The notes under the pieces were generated by a model, which made no database searches, was not told the origin of the DNA, and was given only the letters and a program-made list of their open reading frames with translations. This document shows, piece by piece, positions 9,343 through 18,027 of a stretch of 64,000 nucleotides of DNA; position 1 is the stretch's first letter, and each line of letters begins with the position of its first letter. The DNA comes from Faecalibacterium sp. I3-3-89 (GTDB lineage Bacteria; Bacillota; Clostridia; Oscillospirales; Ruminococcaceae): NCBI RefSeq assembly GCF_023347275.1, contig NZ_CP094468.1:1550001-1614000 (forward strand), read 5' to 3'. The translations under genes were made by a program, and so were the position numbers.

Positions 9343-10347
9343 TCAGCCTGCGTAGGCGCTGCCCGGCGTCCAGACGTTGTCCGCCGCGTACTTGGCGTGG
9401 TTGCGCAGATACGTCACCCACGCGCCGTAGCCGTTGCCCGCCGAGAAGTGGACGCCGTCCGGCGCAGCCAGCACCTCTTTCAGGTTGCCCTCGCCGTCGG
9501 CCAGCGTCTCCCACAGGTCGAGGTAGACGCAGCCCTTGTCGGCGGCCAGCAGGGCCAGCTGCTCGTTCACCGAGCGGATGATGTCCGAGGCAAGGCCCGG
9601 CTTTTCCACGGCCGCCTCGGGGCGGACGGGCGGGATGGACTGGACATAGATGACGCACCCCTCGCCCAGCGTCTGGCGCAGGACATCCAGCATCTGACCG
9701 TAATAGGCGAGGAAGCGGTCTGCCGCGCCCACGGTGGTCAGGGTGTTGGTGCCCAGCAGGATATACAGCTTCTTGGGCTGGGCGGCGGCCAGCACATCCA
9801 GCGCCACCTCCGGCCCACGCACGCTGCTTTTGACCGCGCTGCGGTTGACGATGGCGTCCGGGCCGACGCCGGTGTAGCCGCAGATGAGCGCGCCGCCGAG
9901 GTTGATGCTGTAATCCGAGAAGCCCACGGTCAGGCTGTCGCCGAGGAAGGCCGCGTCGGAGAAGTAGCTCAGATCGACCTGCCCGCAGGCGGGCTGGCGG
10001 ATGACGCTGCTGTCGTAGGCCCTGACGCTGTAGGCCCCCGCCGTCTGGCGGGCCGGGCCGAACTGCTCCAAGGTCACGGCGGCGGTGCCGTCTGCTGCCG
10101 GGGCGGTGCTGTCGGCGCTGCTGTCCGCCCCGCCCTGCATCGGCAGGGGGGCGAGGATATTCTGCGCCGTGCCGTTGGCCGTCACTGTTGGCAGCTCTTC
10201 GGTCTGCTTCTGCCCGTGCTCGAGGATGACTGTGATGGCGAAGCTCACCAGCAGGATGCCCGCTGCGGCCCCTGCGAGCCGTGCGAGGCCTCCCGCGCCG
10301 CCCCGCCGTCTCCGGCTGGTGCTGTGATACTCATGTGAAATGCCCAT
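9343..10347 (-). CDS. Membrane-anchored SGNH/GDSL-family hydrolase
   Basis: A 334-residue protein with a short basic N-terminus (residues 1-23, Arg/Gly-rich), one membrane segment at about 24-43, an Ala/Thr linker and an extracytoplasmic SGNH hydrolase domain. Block I is FLGDSLTVGFS (catalytic Ser), block III contains LGTNTL, and block V is DGVHFSAGNGY (Asp, His). Such proteins deacetylate or deacylate cell-wall or exopolysaccharide substrates; the substrate is not evident. The start is the only good ATG upstream of the helix, with a weak Shine-Dalgarno. Monocistronic. Confidence 0.8.
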   Translation of the reverse strand: MGISHEYHSTSRRRRGGAGGLARLAGAAAGILLVSFAITVILEHGQKQTEELPTVTANGTAQNILAPLPMQGGADSSADSTAPAADGTAAVTLEQFGPARQTAGAYSVRAYDSSVIRQPACGQVDLSYFSDAAFLGDSLTVGFSDYSINLGGALICGYTGVGPDAIVNRSAVKSSVRGPEVALDVLAAAQPKKLYILLGTNTLTTVGAADRFLAYYGQMLDVLRQTLGEGCVIYVQSIPPVRPEAAVEKPGLASDIIRSVNEQLALLAADKGCVYLDLWETLADGEGNLKEVLAAPDGVHFSAGNGYGAWVTYLRNHAKYAADNVWTPGSAYAG

Positions 10348-10482
10348 AAAGGTGTTCCCGCTTTCGTTTGGTTCTGATGATAGTCTGCCCGGGATGGGGC
10401 GGGTTATCCCCCGCTGCGGCCCGTCAGCGCTGTGTGAACCCTATTTTATCATAATTTTTTTGCCTCTGCAACCAATTAGGGC

Positions 10483-10511
10483 TTGCATACAACAGGCAAA
10501 ACGGTTACAAT
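10483..10511 (+). promoter_or_regulatory. Predicted promoter upstream of the first phosphofructokinase
   Basis: TTGCAT, 17 bp, TACAAT. It leaves a 5' leader of about 200 nt before the start at 10719. The gap 10348-10718 holds this promoter and a leader with pairing potential: AGCAGGT (10518) with ACCTGCT (10557), and CTGCCCC with GGGGCAG further down. No gene is seen there. Confidence 0.6.
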
Positions 10512-10718
10512 AGGAGTAGAGCAGGTTTTTGCACACATTTCTCGAAGTGCTTGCACGACCTGCTAGAATTTTTGTGCGAGTTGCGGCTGCCGATTGTTGG
10601 CTCTGCCCCCGCCTGTACACTGTGCAGGGTGTGCGGGCCTCGGAAGGGGCAGGGCGCGGAGCGGCGCTGCGGCGCACAGGAAGTCCAATTTATCGGTAAA
10701 TGATACAAGGAGGTTCTC

Positions 10719-11942
10719 ATGGCCAAGAATGTGATCATCGGCCAGAGCGGCGGCCCCACCGCCGTCATCAATTCCAGCCTCGCGGGCGTCTACAAGGCAG
10801 CCTGCAGTCTGGGCGCAGACAAAGTCTACGGCATGAAGCACGGCATCGAGGGGCTGCTGAAGGAGGAGCTTGTGGAGCTGAACGTCCTGCTGGACGACCG
10901 GCTCAGCATCGAGCTGCTCAAGCGCACGCCGTCCAGCTATCTGGGCAGCTGCCGCTACAAGCTGCCCGAGCCGGAGGCAGACTCCACGCCCTACGTCAAG
11001 CTGTTCACCCTGTTTGACAAGTACGACATCTGCGCAGTGTTCTACATCGGCGGCAACGACTCGATGGACACCATTGCCAAGCTCAGCCGCTACGGCGCAC
11101 AGGTGGGCAGCGCGGTGCGGTTCATCGGCGTGCCCAAGACCATCGACAACGACCTCTGCCTCACCGACCACACCCCCGGCTACGGCTCTGCGGCCAAGTA
11201 CATCGCCACCATCCTCAAGGAGGTCATCCGCGACTCCTCCGTCTACGACATCCGGAGCGTGACCGTGGCCGAGATCATGGGCCGTCACGCCGGCTGGCTG
11301 GCCGGTGCGGCCTGTCTGGCGGGCGGCGACGACTGCGACGGCCCCGACCTCATCCTTCTGCCGGAAGTCCCCTTCGAGCCGGACAAGTTCCTCGCCAAGG
11401 TGGACGAGTTGCAGCGGGTGAAGTCCAATGTCATCATCGCGGCCAGCGAGGGCGTCAAGACCGCCGACGGCACCTATCTGTGCGACCTCGTCTCCACGGC
11501 AGGCCAGCTGGACGCCTTCGGCCACAAGGCCATCCTCAGCGGCACCAGCCGCTATCTGTCCGACCTCATCCACGACAAGCTGAACTGCAAGAGCCGCGCC
11601 ATCGAGTTCTCGACGCTGCAGCGCTGCGCCAGCCATCTGGCCAGCCGCACCGACGTGAACGAGGCTTACGCCGTGGGCGGCGCTGCGGCGGCAGCAGCCT
11701 TTGCCGGTGAGACGGGCAAAATGATCGCGCTCAAGCGCGTATCCGAATATCCCTACCAGTGCATCACCGAGGCAGTGGACGTCCAGAAGGTGGCAAACCT
11801 TGAGAAGAAGGTGCCGCTGGACTGGATCGCCCCCGACGGGATGCAGGTGACGGCGGCGTTCGAGGAGTACGCCCGCCCGCTGATCCTCGACGAGGTCACT
11901 CCCGTCTACGTCAACGGCACGCCCCGCCACATCCATCTGTAA
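10719..11942 (+). CDS. 6-phosphofructokinase, predicted pyrophosphate-dependent (paralogue 1)
   Basis: PfkA-superfamily enzyme of 407 residues that phosphorylates fructose 6-phosphate in glycolysis. GQSGGPTAVIN opens the protein. The phosphoryl-donor loop reads GGNDSMDT (111-118) and the following loop PKTIDND (139-145). In ATP-using PFKs the equivalent residues are Gly104 and Gly124 (GGDGS, PGTIDND in E. coli). Asp at the first and Lys at the second are the established signature of pyrophosphate-dependent enzymes, so PPi is the predicted donor and the reaction would be reversible. ATG at 10719 with AAGGAGGTTCTC. The next gene is a close paralogue. Confidence 0.9.
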   Translation: MAKNVIIGQSGGPTAVINSSLAGVYKAACSLGADKVYGMKHGIEGLLKEELVELNVLLDDRLSIELLKRTPSSYLGSCRYKLPEPEADSTPYVKLFTLFDKYDICAVFYIGGNDSMDTIAKLSRYGAQVGSAVRFIGVPKTIDNDLCLTDHTPGYGSAAKYIATILKEVIRDSSVYDIRSVTVAEIMGRHAGWLAGAACLAGGDDCDGPDLILLPEVPFEPDKFLAKVDELQRVKSNVIIAASEGVKTADGTYLCDLVSTAGQLDAFGHKAILSGTSRYLSDLIHDKLNCKSRAIEFSTLQRCASHLASRTDVNEAYAVGGAAAAAAFAGETGKMIALKRVSEYPYQCITEAVDVQKVANLEKKVPLDWIAPDGMQVTAAFEEYARPLILDEVTPVYVNGTPRHIHL

Positions 11943-11995
11943 GGATCGCCTTTTTCCTTTCCCCGCGTCTGTTTTCGTGCACCTGCACGTTTATA

Positions 11996-12037
11996 GCAAT
12001 TCAACTTTTTAATGCAACAGCAACAGCGTTGAATTGC
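11996..12037. repeat. Perfect 10-bp inverted repeat before the second phosphofructokinase
   Basis: GCAATTCAAC and GTTGAATTGC separated by 22 bp. There is no T tract after it, so it is unlikely to be a terminator. It ends 25 bp upstream of the predicted promoter of the next gene, a position that suits a regulator site. Confidence 0.6.
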
Positions 12038-12062
12038 ATATCGCAAATATGCTGTTTGACTG

Positions 12063-12092
12063 TTGCACTAATTTCTTGCCTTGCGATAAAAT
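12063..12092 (+). promoter_or_regulatory. Predicted promoter of the second phosphofructokinase
   Basis: TTGCAC, 18 bp, TAAAAT, ending 37 bp before the start codon. Confidence 0.5.
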
Positions 12093-12129
12093 AATGCCGA
12101 AACAGAAAAACAAAAAAGGAGAAATCATC

Positions 12130-13362
12130 ATGGGTAAAAATGCAATCGTTGGCCAATCCGGCGGCCCCACCTCTGTCATCAACGCAAGTCTGGCGGGTGT
12201 GTTCGAGAGCTGCAAGAGCCGTGGCGCAGACATCGTCTACGGTATGTGCAACGGCGTGGCCGGTCTTCTGGAGGAGCGGGTCGTTGACCTGTCCACCCTG
12301 CTGACCGATGACCTTGACATCGAGCTGCTCAAGCGCACCCCCTCCAGCTTCCTCGGCAGCTGCCGCTACAAGCTGCCCGACTGGCACACCGACGAGACTG
12401 TGTACAAGAAGCTGTTCGCCATCCTCGAGAAGCTGAATATCGGCTACTTCTTCTACATCGGCGGCAACGACTCGATGGACACCATCGGCAAGCTGGCGGA
12501 GTACGGCGAGCGCATCCAGAGCGACATCCGCTTCATGGGCGTGCCCAAGACCATCGACAACGACCTGATGGTCACGGATCACACCCCCGGTTACGGCTCT
12601 GCGGCCAAGTACATCGGCGTGGTGATGAAGGAGATCATCCGTGACGCCACCGTCTACGGCACCAAGTACGTCACCGTCGTGGAGATCATGGGCCGCAACG
12701 CCGGCTGGCTGACCGCCGCCGCCGCGCTGGCCAAGAGCGACGACTGCGAGGGCGTGGATATGATCTGCCTGCCGGAAGTCCCCTTCAACGTGGAGCACTT
12801 CGTCGAGAAGGTGCGGACGATGCAGGAGAAGAAGCCCAGCATCGTCATCGCCGTGTCGGAGGGCGTCAAGCTGGAGGACGGCCGCTACGTCTGCGAGCTG
12901 GCAGATGACGTCCATGCAGTGGATGCCTTCGGTCACAAGGCCCTGACCGGCACCGCCCGCTATCTGGCCAACGTGGTGGCCCGCAATCTGGACACCAAGA
13001 CCCGCTGCATCGAGCTTTCCACCCTGCAGCGCTGCGCCGGACACCTGACCAGCCGCACCGACATCACCGAGGCCTATCAGGTCGGCGGTGCTGCCGCCAA
13101 GGCTGCTTTTGAGGGCGTCACCGGCCAGATGGTGGCCCTGAAGCGCATCTCCAACAGCCCCTACCAGTGCACCACCGAGCTGCACCCCATCAGCGAAGTG
13201 GCAAACCTCGAGAAGAAGGTGCCGCTGAGCTGGATGAACGAGAATCATACCCAGATGACCGAAGATTTCCTCGCTTACGCACGGCCTCTCATTCAGGCTG
13301 AGCTGACCCCGCTGTACATCGCCGGTCTGCCTCACCACATCTACATGAAGACCCAAAAGTAA
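12130..13362 (+). CDS. 6-phosphofructokinase, predicted pyrophosphate-dependent (paralogue 2)
   Basis: A 410-residue paralogue of the preceding gene, co-linear throughout. It has the same PPi-type determinants at the same numbering: GGNDSMDT with Asp114, and PKTIDND with Lys140. MGRNAGWL replaces MGRHAGWL near residue 193, and the C-terminus ends differently. The ATG at 12130 follows AAAAAAGGAGAAATCATC; an upstream in-frame stretch from 12034 has no Shine-Dalgarno and includes the promoter. It has its own promoter and terminator, so the two copies can be regulated separately. Confidence 0.9.
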   Translation: MGKNAIVGQSGGPTSVINASLAGVFESCKSRGADIVYGMCNGVAGLLEERVVDLSTLLTDDLDIELLKRTPSSFLGSCRYKLPDWHTDETVYKKLFAILEKLNIGYFFYIGGNDSMDTIGKLAEYGERIQSDIRFMGVPKTIDNDLMVTDHTPGYGSAAKYIGVVMKEIIRDATVYGTKYVTVVEIMGRNAGWLTAAAALAKSDDCEGVDMICLPEVPFNVEHFVEKVRTMQEKKPSIVIAVSEGVKLEDGRYVCELADDVHAVDAFGHKALTGTARYLANVVARNLDTKTRCIELSTLQRCAGHLTSRTDITEAYQVGGAAAKAAFEGVTGQMVALKRISNSPYQCTTELHPISEVANLEKKVPLSWMNENHTQMTEDFLAYARPLIQAELTPLYIAGLPHHIYMKTQK

Positions 13363-13379
13363 GCTTCTGTTTCGCAATG

Positions 13380-13410
13380 ACACCCCTGCATCTGCGGGGG
13401 TGCTTTTTTG
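13380..13410 (+). terminator. Terminator of the second phosphofructokinase
   Basis: CACCCCTGCATCTGCGGGGGTG forms a short strong hairpin followed by TTTTTT. Confidence 0.9.
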
Positions 13411-13443
13411 TACGGAAACGACTCGAATTTACCTGTTTTTTGC

Positions 13444-13472
13444 TTGTATTTTACACAAGCCTGTATTATAAT
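13444..13472 (+). promoter_or_regulatory. Predicted promoter of MATE gene 1
   Basis: TTGTAT, 17 bp, TATAAT. The transcript would begin near 13479, just before a terminator-like hairpin. Confidence 0.7.
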
Positions 13473-13484
13473 ATAGATATATCT

Positions 13485-13516
13485 GCGTCGTCCGCTGTTG
13501 GACGGCGCGTTTTTTC
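13485..13516 (+). terminator. Leader terminator (putative attenuator) of MATE gene 1
   Basis: GCGTCGTCC pairs with GGACGGCGC (one G-U pair) around a 6-nt loop and is followed by TTTTTT. It lies between the promoter and the start codon, 40 bp before the latter, so it would stop transcription unless bypassed. Confidence 0.65.
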
Positions 13517-13556
13517 GTGAGTGATCTTCTGATTTTCGAGGAGGCAGAGTATTTCC

Positions 13557-14924
13557 ATGACACAAAATTCCCGGACCAGCGATCTGACCAGCGGCCCCAT
13601 GCTGCAAAAGATCATCCTGTTTTCCTTGCCGCTGGCGGCATCCAGCGTCCTGCAGCTGCTGTTCAATGCGGCCGACGTGGTGGTCGTGGGCCGTTTTGCG
13701 GGCAGCACGGCGCTGGCGGCCGTGGGCTCCAACGGCGCACTCATCAACCTGCTGGTCAACCTGTTCGTGGGCCTGTCGCTGGGCGCGAACGTCGTCGCGG
13801 CCCGCTGCTTCGGCGCAAAGGACGAGGAGGGCGTCCACACCACCGTCCAGACGTCGGTGACGCTGGGCCTCGTCAGCGGCCTCTTTCTGGCCGTGGTGGG
13901 CATCTTCGCGGCCCGGGGCCTGCTGGAGCTGATGAGCTGCCCTGAGGACGTCATCGACCTGTCCACCCTCTACCTCAAGATCTACTTCATCGGGATGCCC
14001 ATGACCATGCTGTACAACTTCAGCTCGGCGCTGCTGCGTGCCGTGGGCGACACCAAGCGGCCTCTGTTCTGTCTGGCCGTGGCGGGCGCCATCAATGTGG
14101 TGCTGAATCTCGTCTTCGTCATCCTCTTCTCCATGAGCGTGGCGGGCGTCGCGCTGGCCACCATCATCAGCCAGACCGTTTCCGCCTGCATGGTCACGGC
14201 CCTGCTGGTGAAGGAGAAAGGCCCGCTCCACCTCGACCTCGGCCATCTGGGCTTCCACGCGGGGGCGCTGGGCCAGATCCTGCGCATCGGCCTGCCCGCC
14301 GGCTTGCAGAGCACCGTGTTCAGCCTCTCCAACGTCGTCATCCAGTCGGCGGTCAACTCCTTCGGCTCCACCATCGTGGCGGGCAACTCGGCCGCCTCCA
14401 ACCTCGAGGGCTTCGTCTACACGGCCATGAACGCCTTCGCGCAGGCCGCCGTCACCTTCACCAGCCAGAACATGGGCGCACGCCGCTACGACAACCTCGA
14501 CCGCGTCATGCGCAACTGTCTGCTCTGCGCCGCCGTCACCGGCCTCGTGCTGGGCGGTGGTGCCTCCCTGCTGGGCGAGCAGCTGCTCCACTTCTACTCC
14601 TCCGACGAGGCCGTGGTCGCGGCCGGTCTGGCTCGTATGCACATCATCTGCACCACCTACCTGCTCTGCGGCTGCATGGACGTGCTGGCCAGCTGTCTGC
14701 GCGGCCGGGGCTACTCCGTCCTGCCGATGGTGGTCAGCCTCGTGGGCAGCTGCCTGCTCCGTCTGGTCTGGATCGCCACCATCTTCCAGCTGTTCCGCTC
14801 GACCACCACCCTCTATCTCAGCTACCCCATCAGCTGGATCCTGACGGCGCTGGTGCACCTCGGCTGCCTGCTGGTGGTGCGGCATAAGATGAAGCAGGAG
14901 ATTTCCCTGACGAAGGCGGCATGA
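13557..14924 (+). CDS. MATE-family efflux transporter 1
   Basis: A 455-residue, 12-helix membrane protein of the multidrug and toxic compound extrusion family (DinF/NorM-like), which exports drugs or metabolites using a Na+ or H+ gradient. The repeated halves are visible: LFNAADVVVVGRFAG in the first and an equivalent QSAVNSFGSTIVAGNSAA in the second, with RAVGDTKRPL in the loop between helices 4 and 5. GGAGGC precedes the ATG at 13557. Single gene under a hairpin-controlled leader. Confidence 0.92.
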   Translation: MTQNSRTSDLTSGPMLQKIILFSLPLAASSVLQLLFNAADVVVVGRFAGSTALAAVGSNGALINLLVNLFVGLSLGANVVAARCFGAKDEEGVHTTVQTSVTLGLVSGLFLAVVGIFAARGLLELMSCPEDVIDLSTLYLKIYFIGMPMTMLYNFSSALLRAVGDTKRPLFCLAVAGAINVVLNLVFVILFSMSVAGVALATIISQTVSACMVTALLVKEKGPLHLDLGHLGFHAGALGQILRIGLPAGLQSTVFSLSNVVIQSAVNSFGSTIVAGNSAASNLEGFVYTAMNAFAQAAVTFTSQNMGARRYDNLDRVMRNCLLCAAVTGLVLGGGASLLGEQLLHFYSSDEAVVAAGLARMHIICTTYLLCGCMDVLASCLRGRGYSVLPMVVSLVGSCLLRLVWIATIFQLFRSTTTLYLSYPISWILTALVHLGCLLVVRHKMKQEISLTKAA

Positions 14925-14957
14925 CCGAGAGGGCAGGCCTCGTCCCCATAAAACAGC

Positions 14958-15010
14958 AACACAGCGATAAGCATTGGCTTTTTCAGAGCCATCTTATCGC
15001 TGTGTTTTTT
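14958..15010 (+). terminator. Terminator of MATE gene 1
   Basis: ACACAGCGATAAG pairs with CTTATCGCTGTGT across a 22-nt loop region, followed by TTTTT. Confidence 0.85.
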
Positions 15011-15065
15011 GTTTCTCGGCAGCATCCTTGCCCTCTCCCAAGGGGAGAGGCTTTAAGCGGGCCTC

Positions 15066-15611
15066 TTACTTCAGGGTCTTCGCCAGCAGATACCGGTCAT
15101 AGCCGCCGTACATCTCCCGGCGGCAGACGATCTCGAAGCCGCAGGCGAGGGCGTTGCGGAGGCTGTACTGGTTGTCGGGGCTGACGGTCGCCCCGATGCC
15201 CACGATGCCGGGGCGGAGCCGGGTCAGGGCTGCTTCCAGCAGCTTCCGCTGCAGGCCGTTGCCCCGGTAGTCGGGATGGACGATGGCGCTGTCCGCGTTG
15301 GCCCAGCCGTCCCACGCGGGTCTGGGGATGCCCATGAAGGCGGCATAGTTGTGCTCGTCCTGCCCGCAGTAGCGCAGGATGAAGTAGGCCCCCAGCCGCC
15401 CGCCGTCCCAGCCGCCGATGCACAGGTCGTCCCGCAGATAGCGGGCGATATTTTCCAGCGTGTCGGGCACGAACTGCTCCGGATGGGGCATCCCGGCCCG
15501 CACCTCGTTCTGCAAAGCGTAGAAGGCGGCGGCATCCTCCGGCCCGGCGGGGCGCAGGGTCATGGTGCGGCTTTCGGGCCTGCCGCACCCTTTGTGCAGA
15601 AGAACTTCCAT
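15066..15611 (-). CDS. GNAT-family N-acetyltransferase
   Basis: A 181-residue GCN5-related acetyltransferase; transfers acetyl from acetyl-CoA to an unknown amine. The acetyl-CoA loop is seen as VHPDYRGNGLQRKLLEA (Q/RxxGxG/A-type: YRGNGLQ), then SPDNQYSLRNALACGFE, the usual N-x-x-S-x-x-x-x-x-x-x-GF segment. The ATG at 15611 follows GGAGGGATAGAGCAAGA. It stands alone, divergent from the GntR-pyrBI operon. Confidence 0.85.
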   Translation of the reverse strand: MEVLLHKGCGRPESRTMTLRPAGPEDAAAFYALQNEVRAGMPHPEQFVPDTLENIARYLRDDLCIGGWDGGRLGAYFILRYCGQDEHNYAAFMGIPRPAWDGWANADSAIVHPDYRGNGLQRKLLEAALTRLRPGIVGIGATVSPDNQYSLRNALACGFEIVCRREMYGGYDRYLLAKTLK

Positions 15612-15672
15612 TCTTGCTCTATCCCTCCAAAATAAAATCATACTTTCCGGTCGATTCCAGTATAAATGCCGT

Positions 15673-15700
15673 TTGAAACATTGTCAATTTATGTTATAAT
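15673..15700 (+). promoter_or_regulatory. Predicted promoter of the GntR-pyrB-pyrI operon
   Basis: TTGAAA, 16 bp, TATAAT, with a leader of about 95 nt. Confidence 0.65.
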
Positions 15701-15707
15701 ACTTGTA

Positions 15708-15754
15708 GAAAAAGTTTCTGCCGGGCATCCTTGTGCCCGGGCAGGGCTTTTTCT
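15708..15754 (+). terminator. Leader hairpin with T run (putative attenuator) before GntR-pyrBI
   Basis: AGAAAAAG pairs with CTTTTTCT outside, and CTGCCGGGCA with TGCCCGGGCAG inside, giving a long hairpin ending in TTTTT. A second hairpin (GGCAGGGC with GCCCTGCC, 15763-15779) follows directly before the Shine-Dalgarno. The pair could form a switch. Confidence 0.6.
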
Positions 15755-15801
15755 GAAGTCCAGGCAGGGCCGCCCTGCCCGTGTACCGGAGGAAACGAAC
15801 C

Positions 15802-16557
15802 ATGAGAGATCCCAGCTTATCCCCTTCCAGCCGCTTGGGCGGCGCTGTCATCAGCGACCGCATCGTCAGCGCCTTGCTGGAGGAACTGCGCACCGGCCGC
15901 TATGCACAGGCCGACCGCCTGCCTGCGGAGGTGGACCTTGCCGCCGAACTCGGCGTCAGCCGCACCGTCATCCGAGACGCACTGAGTGAGATGGAGCGTG
16001 CGGGCTACATCGAGCGAGTGCGCGGCATCGGCACAGTGGTCAACCGGAGCGTGCTGGGCCTGCGCAGCCGCTTGGACCAGAAGCTGGAGTATTACCCGCT
16101 CATCCGCAGCTTTGGCAGCTACCCCCACGCCGACGGCATCCAGATCTATCCCGTCCGTGCCAACGAAGAGCTGGCCCGGGAGCTGGCCCTCGAGCCGGGC
16201 GACGAGGTGATCTGCATCAAGAAGCGCATCCTCGCCGACACCACCCCCGTCATCTACTCCATCGACTACCTGCCCCGCGCCCTCTTCGGCAGCCGGGACT
16301 TCACCCGCATCGACCTGTCGGGCGACGTATTCGAGGTCTTGGAGCGGGAGTGCCGCCAGCAGGTGGCTTCCAATGTGGCCCACCTCAAGGCCAGCTGCGG
16401 GGACGAATCCATCCGCGCCGCCATGCGTCTGGCCCCCGGCGAGGCCATGCTGCTGCTGGATGAGATCTGCTACAACCGGCTCTGCCATCCCGTCATGCGT
16501 TCGCTGAGCTACTACACGAATTTCTTCGACTTCTCGATTCTTCGAAAGCTTCTTTGA
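15802..16557 (+). CDS. GntR-family regulator with UTRA domain
   Basis: A 251-residue transcription regulator. Residues 20-85 form the winged helix with the GntR signature ([20 protein letters not shown]). Residues about 95-250 resemble the UTRA effector-binding domain (chorismate-lyase-like fold, [17 protein letters not shown]). The ATG at 15802 follows GGAGGAAACGAACC; an upstream in-frame GTG overlaps no Shine-Dalgarno. It lies 19 bp before pyrB and is probably in the same transcript, so it may control pyrimidine synthesis, or its own effector may be a nucleotide-related metabolite (inference). Confidence 0.88.
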   Translation: MRDPSLSPSSRLGGAVISDRIVSALLEELRTGRYAQADRLPAEVDLAAELGVSRTVIRDALSEMERAGYIERVRGIGTVVNRSVLGLRSRLDQKLEYYPLIRSFGSYPHADGIQIYPVRANEELARELALEPGDEVICIKKRILADTTPVIYSIDYLPRALFGSRDFTRIDLSGDVFEVLERECRQQVASNVAHLKASCGDESIRAAMRLAPGEAMLLLDEICYNRLCHPVMRSLSYYTNFFDFSILRKLL

Positions 16558-16576
16558 CGGAGGGAAACAAAACAAT

Positions 16577-17518
16577 ATGCGTCATCTGATCGATCCGTTG
16601 GATCTCAGCCAGCAGGAGATCACCTCTCTGCTGGATTTGGCCGACCACATCTGCGCCGACCCGGCCGCTTATCAGGATGTGGCCGCCCACAAAAAGCTGG
16701 CCACCCTGTTCTACGAGCCGTCCACCCGCACCCGTCTCTCCTTTGAGGCCGCGATGCTGAACCTCGGCGGCCATGTCCTTGGCTTCCCCAGTGAGAACGT
16801 GTCCAGCGCATCCAAGGGCGAGAGCGTGGCCGACACCATCCGCGTCGTGTCCTGCTACGCCGACATCGTGGCCATGCGCCACCCCAAGGAGGGCGCACCG
16901 CTGCGGGCCAGCCGGTACTCCCGCATCCCTGTCATCAACGCAGGCGACGGCGGACACCAGCACCCCACCCAGACCATGACCGACCTGATGACCATCCGCC
17001 GCCGCAAGGGCCGTCTCCACGACCTGACCATCGGCCTGTGCGGTGACCTGAAGTTCGGCCGCACCGTCCACTCCCTCATCAAGACGATGGCACGCTGCGA
17101 GAACATCCGCTTCGTCCTCATCAGCCCCGAGGAGCTGCGCGTGCCCGATTACATCATCACCGACGTCCTCGAGGCCAACCACATCCCCTACAAGGAGACC
17201 CGCAGCCTCGAGGAATCCATGCCCGAGCTGGACATCCTCTACATGACCCGCGTCCAGAAGGAGCGCTTCTTCAACGAGGAGGACTACATCCGCCTGAAGA
17301 ACAGCTACATCCTCACCAAGGACAAGATGGCCCTCGCCAAGCCCGACATGGCGGTGCTGCATCCCCTGCCCCGCGTCAACGAGATCGCGCTGGACGTGGA
17401 CGACGACCCCCGCGCCGCCTACTTCGAGCAGGTGCAGAACGGTGTCTACGTCCGGATGGCACTTATCATGACACTGCTGGGCCTCAAGGACCCCAAGACA
17501 GACAAGGAGGACAACTGA
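16577..17518 (+). CDS. pyrB: Aspartate carbamoyltransferase, catalytic chain
   Basis: Cytosolic enzyme joining carbamoyl phosphate and aspartate, the first committed step of UMP synthesis. It is 313 residues, the usual length. Motifs: [13 protein letters not shown] (carbamoyl-phosphate site), [20 protein letters not shown], and HPLPRVNEI near the C-terminus. GGAGGGAAACAAAACAAT precedes the ATG. The pyrI gene follows 1 bp after the stop, so the enzyme is probably the regulated dodecamer. Confidence 0.98.
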   Translation: MRHLIDPLDLSQQEITSLLDLADHICADPAAYQDVAAHKKLATLFYEPSTRTRLSFEAAMLNLGGHVLGFPSENVSSASKGESVADTIRVVSCYADIVAMRHPKEGAPLRASRYSRIPVINAGDGGHQHPTQTMTDLMTIRRRKGRLHDLTIGLCGDLKFGRTVHSLIKTMARCENIRFVLISPEELRVPDYIITDVLEANHIPYKETRSLEESMPELDILYMTRVQKERFFNEEDYIRLKNSYILTKDKMALAKPDMAVLHPLPRVNEIALDVDDDPRAAYFEQVQNGVYVRMALIMTLLGLKDPKTDKEDN

Positions 17519-17519
17519 A

Positions 17520-17957
17520 ATGCTGAACATTGATGAGATTCAGAACGGTATCGTTATCGACCATATCAAGGCAGGCACGGCCATCGGCCTGATGGACCTG
17601 CTGGGCATCAAGGGCAACCGCACCTCCAGTGTGGCCCTCATCCAGAACGCCCGCAGCCACAAAGCTGCATCGGGTCGGAAGGACATCATCAAGGTGGAGG
17701 GCGACGCCTCTTGGCTCAACCTCGACGTGCTGGCCTATCTCGACCCCGACATCAGCGTGACCATCATCGAAAATGGCCGGGCCATCAAGAAGGAAAAGCC
17801 CCAGCCCCCCAAGCGTCTGGTCAACATCGTGCGGTGCAAGAACCCCCGCTGCATCTCCTCCATCGAGGAAGAGTGCGACCAGATCTTCGAGCTCAGCTCC
17901 AACGGCAAGTATCGCTGCATCTACTGTGAGCAGGAGCTGCAGGTCAAGCCGGAATGA
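17520..17957 (+). CDS. pyrI: Aspartate carbamoyltransferase, regulatory chain
   Basis: A 145-residue regulatory subunit that binds nucleotides in its N-terminal domain and couples to PyrB through a zinc domain. Four zinc cysteines are visible as CKNPRC (x4 spacing) and CIYC near the C-terminus. ATG at 17520, one base after the pyrB stop, translationally coupled. Length compares with about 150 in enteric bacteria. Confidence 0.96.
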   Translation: MLNIDEIQNGIVIDHIKAGTAIGLMDLLGIKGNRTSSVALIQNARSHKAASGRKDIIKVEGDASWLNLDVLAYLDPDISVTIIENGRAIKKEKPQPPKRLVNIVRCKNPRCISSIEEECDQIFELSSNGKYRCIYCEQELQVKPE

Positions 17958-17970
17958 TCTCCCACTGATC

Positions 17971-18010
17971 AAAGCGCCCCCGTCAGCCATGCACTGACGG
18001 GGGCGCTTTT
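17971..18010. terminator. Terminator between convergent pyrI and the DUF262 gene
   Basis: AAAGCGCCCCCGTCAG pairs with CTGACGGGGGCGCTTT, then TTTT. Symmetric enough to serve both strands. Confidence 0.85.
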
Positions 18011-18027
18011 ACGTTATGATGTGATTT

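Noticed and set aside
10563-11936. A 457-codon open frame on the minus strand opposite the first phosphofructokinase
   Set aside because: It mirrors a clear enzyme gene in the complementary frame; GC-rich third positions create such frames. The product is low-complexity (Val/Ala/Gly/Asp/His) and has no Shine-Dalgarno.
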